From Streptomyces sp. NBC_00568 (GTDB taxonomy: Bacteria > Actinomycetota > Actinomycetes > Streptomycetales > Streptomycetaceae): 64,000 nucleotides of DNA. A program made the position numbers and the translations under genes. Shown in pieces: positions 61,036 through 64,000 of the stretch (the first letter of the stretch is position 1; each line of letters opens with the position of its first letter). The stretch is from NCBI RefSeq assembly GCF_026341855.1, contig NZ_JAPENW010000001.1, positions 186,001-250,000 of the forward strand, read 5' to 3'. The notes below the pieces were generated by a model. That model had not been told where the DNA came from. It ran no database searches and saw only the letters and a list, made by a program, of their open reading frames with translations.

Positions 61036-62373
61036 CTACTTCAGGTACGCCAGGCCGGGGTGCACGGCCGTGTATCCCTCGACCAGGGCACGCGCCACGT
61101 TCACGGAGTCGACGAGCGGGTGGAGCGCGAAGGCCTTCACCGCGGTCGTACGGGACCCCGACTCGGCGGCGGAGAGCACCTCCCGCTCCACCGCCTTGAC
61201 CGCGCACACCAGCCCGGCGGCGTGGCCGGGCAGCGGGTCGACGGTGACGGGGTGCGCGCCGTTGGCGTCGACCAGGCAGGGCACCTCGATGACGGCCTCG
61301 CCGTCGAGGACGCTCAGCGTGCCGCGGTTGCGGACGTTGAGGATCAGGGTGGTGCGTTCGTCGCGGGCGATGGCCCGCATGAGGGCGAGCGCCACCTTCT
61401 CGTAGCCGCCGGAGAGATCGTCGGCGTCGCGCTCCCCGGCACCGGCCGCGTCCCGGTTCTCCGCCATGTACGTGGCCTCGCGCTCGGCGCGGGTGCGGTC
61501 CCAGGCGGTCAGGGCCGCGGCGTCCGGGCTCTTCATCTCGTCGTAGAACCGGGCCTGTTGGTCGCGCAGGAACGCGCCGCGCGTCTTGTCGGCCTCCTGG
61601 TAGGCGCGGACGGTCTCGCGGTTGAAGTAGTAGTAGTGCAGGTACTCGTTCGGGACGGCGCCCAGCGACCGGAGCCACTCCGGGCCGAACAGCTTGCCCT
61701 CCTCGAAGGAACCGAGCAGGCCGGGGTCGGCGAGCAGCCGCGGGAGCTCGTCGCGGCCCGCGACGCGCAGGCCCCGCACCCAGCCGAGGTGGTTGAGCCC
61801 GACGTAGTCGATCCACGCCTCGCGCGGGTCCGCGCCGAGGACCTTGGCGATCCGGCGCCCGAGGCCGACCGGCGAGTCGCAGATGCCGATCACACGGTCA
61901 CCGAGGTGGCGCGACATCGCCTCGGTGACCAGGCCTGCCGGGTTCGTGAAATTGATGACCCAGGCGTCCGGCGCGAGCCGGGCCACCCGCCGCGCGATGT
62001 CCACGGCGACGGGCACCGTGCGCAGGCCGTAGGCGATACCGCCGGCGCCGACCGTCTCCTGGCCGAGGACGCCCTGGTCGAGGGCGACGCGCTCGTCCGC
62101 CGCGCGACCCTCCAGGCCGCCGACGCGGATCGCGGAGAAGACGAAGTCGGCGCCGCGCAGGGCCTCGTCGAGGTCGGTCGTGACGGTCACCTCCGGCGCG
62201 TCGGGGTCCCCCGCCGCCTGCTCGGCCAGGACGCGGGCCACGGCGGAGAGCCGTCCGGCGTCCAGGTCGTGCAGCACGACCCTGGTGACGCGGCCCTCGG
62301 CGCGGTCGCCGAGGAGCGCCCCGTACACGAGGGGGACGCGGAATCCACCGCCGCCCAGAATGGTCAGCCTCAC
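61036..62373 (-). CDS. GH4 glycosidase (6-phospho-beta-glucosidase type)
   Basis: A 445-residue NAD- and metal-dependent glycosidase. The Rossmann start is RLTILGGGGFRVP, the NAD/substrate region INFTNPAGLVTEA (about 140-152), the metal-binding Cys is in GICDSPVGL (about 165) and the His in YVGLNHLGW (about 195). The members are cytosolic and act on phosphorylated or free beta-glucosides. GTG behind AAAGGTGG. No PTS or ABC gene is adjacent, so whether the substrate is phosphorylated is unclear. Confidence 0.88.
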   Translation of the reverse strand: MRLTILGGGGFRVPLVYGALLGDRAEGRVTRVVLHDLDAGRLSAVARVLAEQAAGDPDAPEVTVTTDLDEALRGADFVFSAIRVGGLEGRAADERVALDQGVLGQETVGAGGIAYGLRTVPVAVDIARRVARLAPDAWVINFTNPAGLVTEAMSRHLGDRVIGICDSPVGLGRRIAKVLGADPREAWIDYVGLNHLGWVRGLRVAGRDELPRLLADPGLLGSFEEGKLFGPEWLRSLGAVPNEYLHYYYFNRETVRAYQEADKTRGAFLRDQQARFYDEMKSPDAAALTAWDRTRAEREATYMAENRDAAGAGERDADDLSGGYEKVALALMRAIARDERTTLILNVRNRGTLSVLDGEAVIEVPCLVDANGAHPVTVDPLPGHAAGLVCAVKAVEREVLSAAESGSRTTAVKAFALHPLVDSVNVARALVEGYTAVHPGLAYLK

Positions 62374-62833
62374 GCGAGTACCACCTTTGCAGTTCGTGCG
62401 GGACGCGGGTCGCGCGGCGAGGGATCACGCCGCGGCCACCGGGACGCCCGCGTCGTCCGGGGACCAGCGTGTCACCACGTCCACCGGCTCGTTCGTCTCC
62501 ACCCCACGAGTGTCGGTCCCGCACACCCTCGCCACCCCTCTCCAGCCTGTTCGCCCTGCCGCGGCGCAGCCTGTGTACGGACGGGACGTACGAGGCGGAG
62601 GGCGTCGACTACGAAACGGCGGGCGGGACGCTGCGTGCCGAGGTTGGTCGGACCCGTCGGCCCGGCCAGCGCAGCCAGCGCAGCCAGCGCAGCCAGCGCA
62701 GCCAGCGCAGCCAGCGCAGCCAGCGCAGCCAGCAATAGTCGTTGACGTCACTGGTTGTCGCTGTCCGGGTCCTACGGCATGCTGAGGCCGTAGGACCGCA
62801 CCGCCCCGGCCGGGGCCCGGCCCCAGGGAGCCC
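62374..62833. other. 460-base stretch without a gene; contains a tandem repeat
   Basis: No supported frame. It holds the 9-base repeat at 62664-62733 and presumably the promoters of the GH4 gene and of the small gene before the IclR gene. Confidence 0.45.
62664..62733. repeat. Seven tandem copies of a 9-base unit
   Basis: GCAGCCAGC is repeated seven times without change from 62671, with a partial copy before it. A multiple of three, it would read as (SQR)n in one frame, but that frame has no coding support. Confidence 0.92.
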
Positions 62834-63001
62834 GTGATCGCAGGTCGGCCGAGCGCCGCGGAACACCCCCGAGGAACCGTCCGCGTCGACGCCCGGGAGC
62901 CGTGGACGCACGGCCTGCACGCGGACACCGGCTGTCCGCCGGACCGGCTGGGCCTGTGCTCGGGACAGCTGGTCATCGCGGACGCCGAACTCGACTCATG
63001 A
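62834..63001 (+). CDS. Possible 55-residue protein coupled to the IclR gene
   Basis: GTG at 62834 with GGGAG three bases upstream; the stop overlaps the ATG of the IclR gene (ATGA). The product includes RVDAREPWTHGLHADTGCP and LCSGQLVIADAEL, with no recognised domain. It could be a leader peptide or a fragment of a larger sugar-related protein. Confidence 0.4.
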   Translation: MIAGRPSAAEHPRGTVRVDAREPWTHGLHADTGCPPDRLGLCSGQLVIADAELDS

Positions 63002-63765
63002 CCGCCCTGTCCGCTCCCGGCCGCCTCCTCGCCGTGCTCGCCGCCTTCGACCACGAGCACACGGCACTGTCCCTGACGGACATCAGCCGTCGGGCGGGAC
63101 TCAGCCTCACCACCGCCCACCGGCTCGTGGCCGCGCTCACCGAATGGGGCGCGCTGGAGCGGGACGCCGACGGCCTGTACCACGTGGGCCTGCGCCTGTG
63201 GGAGATCGCGGCGCTCGCCCCGCGCGGCCTGGCGCTGCGGCAGATCGCCCTGCCGTATCTGGAGGACCTGTACGAAGCGACGCACGAGAACGTGCAGTTG
63301 GCGGTCCGCGACGGCGCCGAGGTCGTCTACATCGAGTGGATCTCCGGGCGTTCGTCGGTCGGCGTCCGCATCCAGGTGGGCGCCCGCTGGCCGCTGCACG
63401 CCACGGGCGTCGGGCTCGCGCTGCTCGCGCACGCGCGGCCCGCGTTCCAGGACGCCTACTGCGCCGGGCCGTTGACCGCCTTCACGCCGTACACCATCAC
63501 CGATCCGGCCCTGCTGCGGCGCGTTCTGGCCGAAGTCCGGCACACGGGTGCGGCGGTGAGCAGCCGTCAGGTGACCGACGACGCCCTGTCGGTGGCCGCC
63601 GCGGTGCGCGGCACGGAGGGGGCGGTCGTCGCGGCCGTGTCGGTCGTCGTGCCCCGGGCCGACGCGCAGGTACCGGCGTTGGTCCCGGCGGTACGCCTCG
63701 CGGCCCGCGGAATCTCACGGGCCCTCGGATGGCGGCCGACGGCCCCGACGGAACCGTACGCCTGA
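62998..63765 (+). CDS. IclR-family regulator
   Basis: A 255-residue regulator. The winged helix (about 3-65) has LSLTDISRRAGLSLTTAHRLVAAL. The effector domain (about 75-240) shows ENVQLAVRDGAEVVYIEWI and ALSVAAAVRGTEGAVVAAVSV, the family pattern. The target may be the nearby GH4 gene or a gene past the right edge; no operator is obvious. Confidence 0.85.
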   Translation: MTALSAPGRLLAVLAAFDHEHTALSLTDISRRAGLSLTTAHRLVAALTEWGALERDADGLYHVGLRLWEIAALAPRGLALRQIALPYLEDLYEATHENVQLAVRDGAEVVYIEWISGRSSVGVRIQVGARWPLHATGVGLALLAHARPAFQDAYCAGPLTAFTPYTITDPALLRRVLAEVRHTGAAVSSRQVTDDALSVAAAVRGTEGAVVAAVSVVVPRADAQVPALVPAVRLAARGISRALGWRPTAPTEPYA

Positions 63766-63827
63766 CGCCACACTCCACACTCCACACGCCTGACGCGGAC
63801 GCGGACACGGGACCGGGACCGGCAGAG

Positions 63828-63877
63828 CACCCGCACCCGCACCGGCACCCGCACCCGCACCCGCACCCGCACCCGTA
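63828..63877. repeat. Hexamer repeat CCGCAC
   Basis: About eight copies of CCGCAC or CCGGCAC-like units in an intergenic run near the right edge. Confidence 0.75.
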
Positions 63878-64000
63878 TGAGGCCAACACCCGGACGGGCA
63901 CGGTCGGGAACCCGCCTTCGGGCGGGACGGGATATCCCTCTCGCCGGTGAGGCGTCCGCGGGACCGGATCGGGATACTGGGACGGCCCTTGTCCAAAGGA

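Noticed and set aside
62469..62738. Frames through the 9-base repeat giving (QRS)n or (ALA)n peptides
   Set aside because: They arise only from the repeat length being a multiple of three; no start signal or flanking domain.

Overview
The window is high-GC chromosomal DNA with GTG/ATG starts behind GGAGG-like ribosome binding sites, many 4-base stop/start overlaps, and families typical of actinomycetes: a DasR-type chitinase promoter, a SigB-family sigma factor with SpoIIE-type phosphatase, a DUF6545 membrane protein, and an SCO6672/SCO6673-like phosphoesterase/phosphopantetheinyl transferase pair. This points to Streptomyces or a close relative. I found no rRNA, tRNA, CRISPR array or complete insertion sequence.

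Layout. 1-7.4 kb: end of a PAP2-type phosphatase, a DMT-type membrane protein, a scramblase-like DUF2510 protein, a Tat-exported phospholipase C, and a glycosyltransferase fused to about eight HEAT-like repeats beside a DUF3592 membrane protein. 8-22 kb: a stress-regulation block with a second-type RNase J, MerR regulator, SpoIIE phosphatase, hemolysin III protein, CBS protein, DEAD-box helicase, cold-shock protein and SigB-family sigma factor. Two partner-switch genes here are broken: an anti-sigma antagonist cut by an IS1380 transposase fragment, and a frameshifted anti-sigma kinase. The block is flanked by two copies of the start of the vanA gene. The left copy is a dead fragment and the right copy is intact, which suggests the block arrived by recombination at that locus.

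22-28.7 kb: vanillate-type O-demethylase (vanA, a small protein, vanB), an IclR regulator, and a NitT/TauT-type ABC importer. 28.8-34.8 kb: an alpha-glucoside system (LacI regulator, binding protein, two permeases, GH13 alpha-glucosidase). 34.9-42.2 kb: a trans-4-hydroxyproline catabolic operon (GntR regulator, 2-epimerase, DapA-like deaminase, three-subunit D-hydroxyproline dehydrogenase) diverging from an Xaa-Pro aminopeptidase. A shared candidate operator lies at both operon promoters. 42.2-47.9 kb: a Pot-type ABC importer diverging from a FadR-like regulator that is followed by a soluble cache-domain protein.

48-53 kb: a stand-alone MmyB ligand-binding domain diverging from an XRE regulator - ImmA/IrrE-like metallopeptidase - DUF6545 membrane protein operon, then an alpha/beta hydrolase. 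53-64 kb: small hypotheticals, a GNAT protein, phosphopantetheinyl transferase with metallophosphoesterase, an ATP-grasp protein, a GH18 chitinase under two DasR-like boxes, a D-cysteine desulfhydrase-like enzyme, a GH4 glycosidase and an IclR regulator. Several short tandem repeats lie between genes.

All functions are read from sequence motifs and context. No database search was run.
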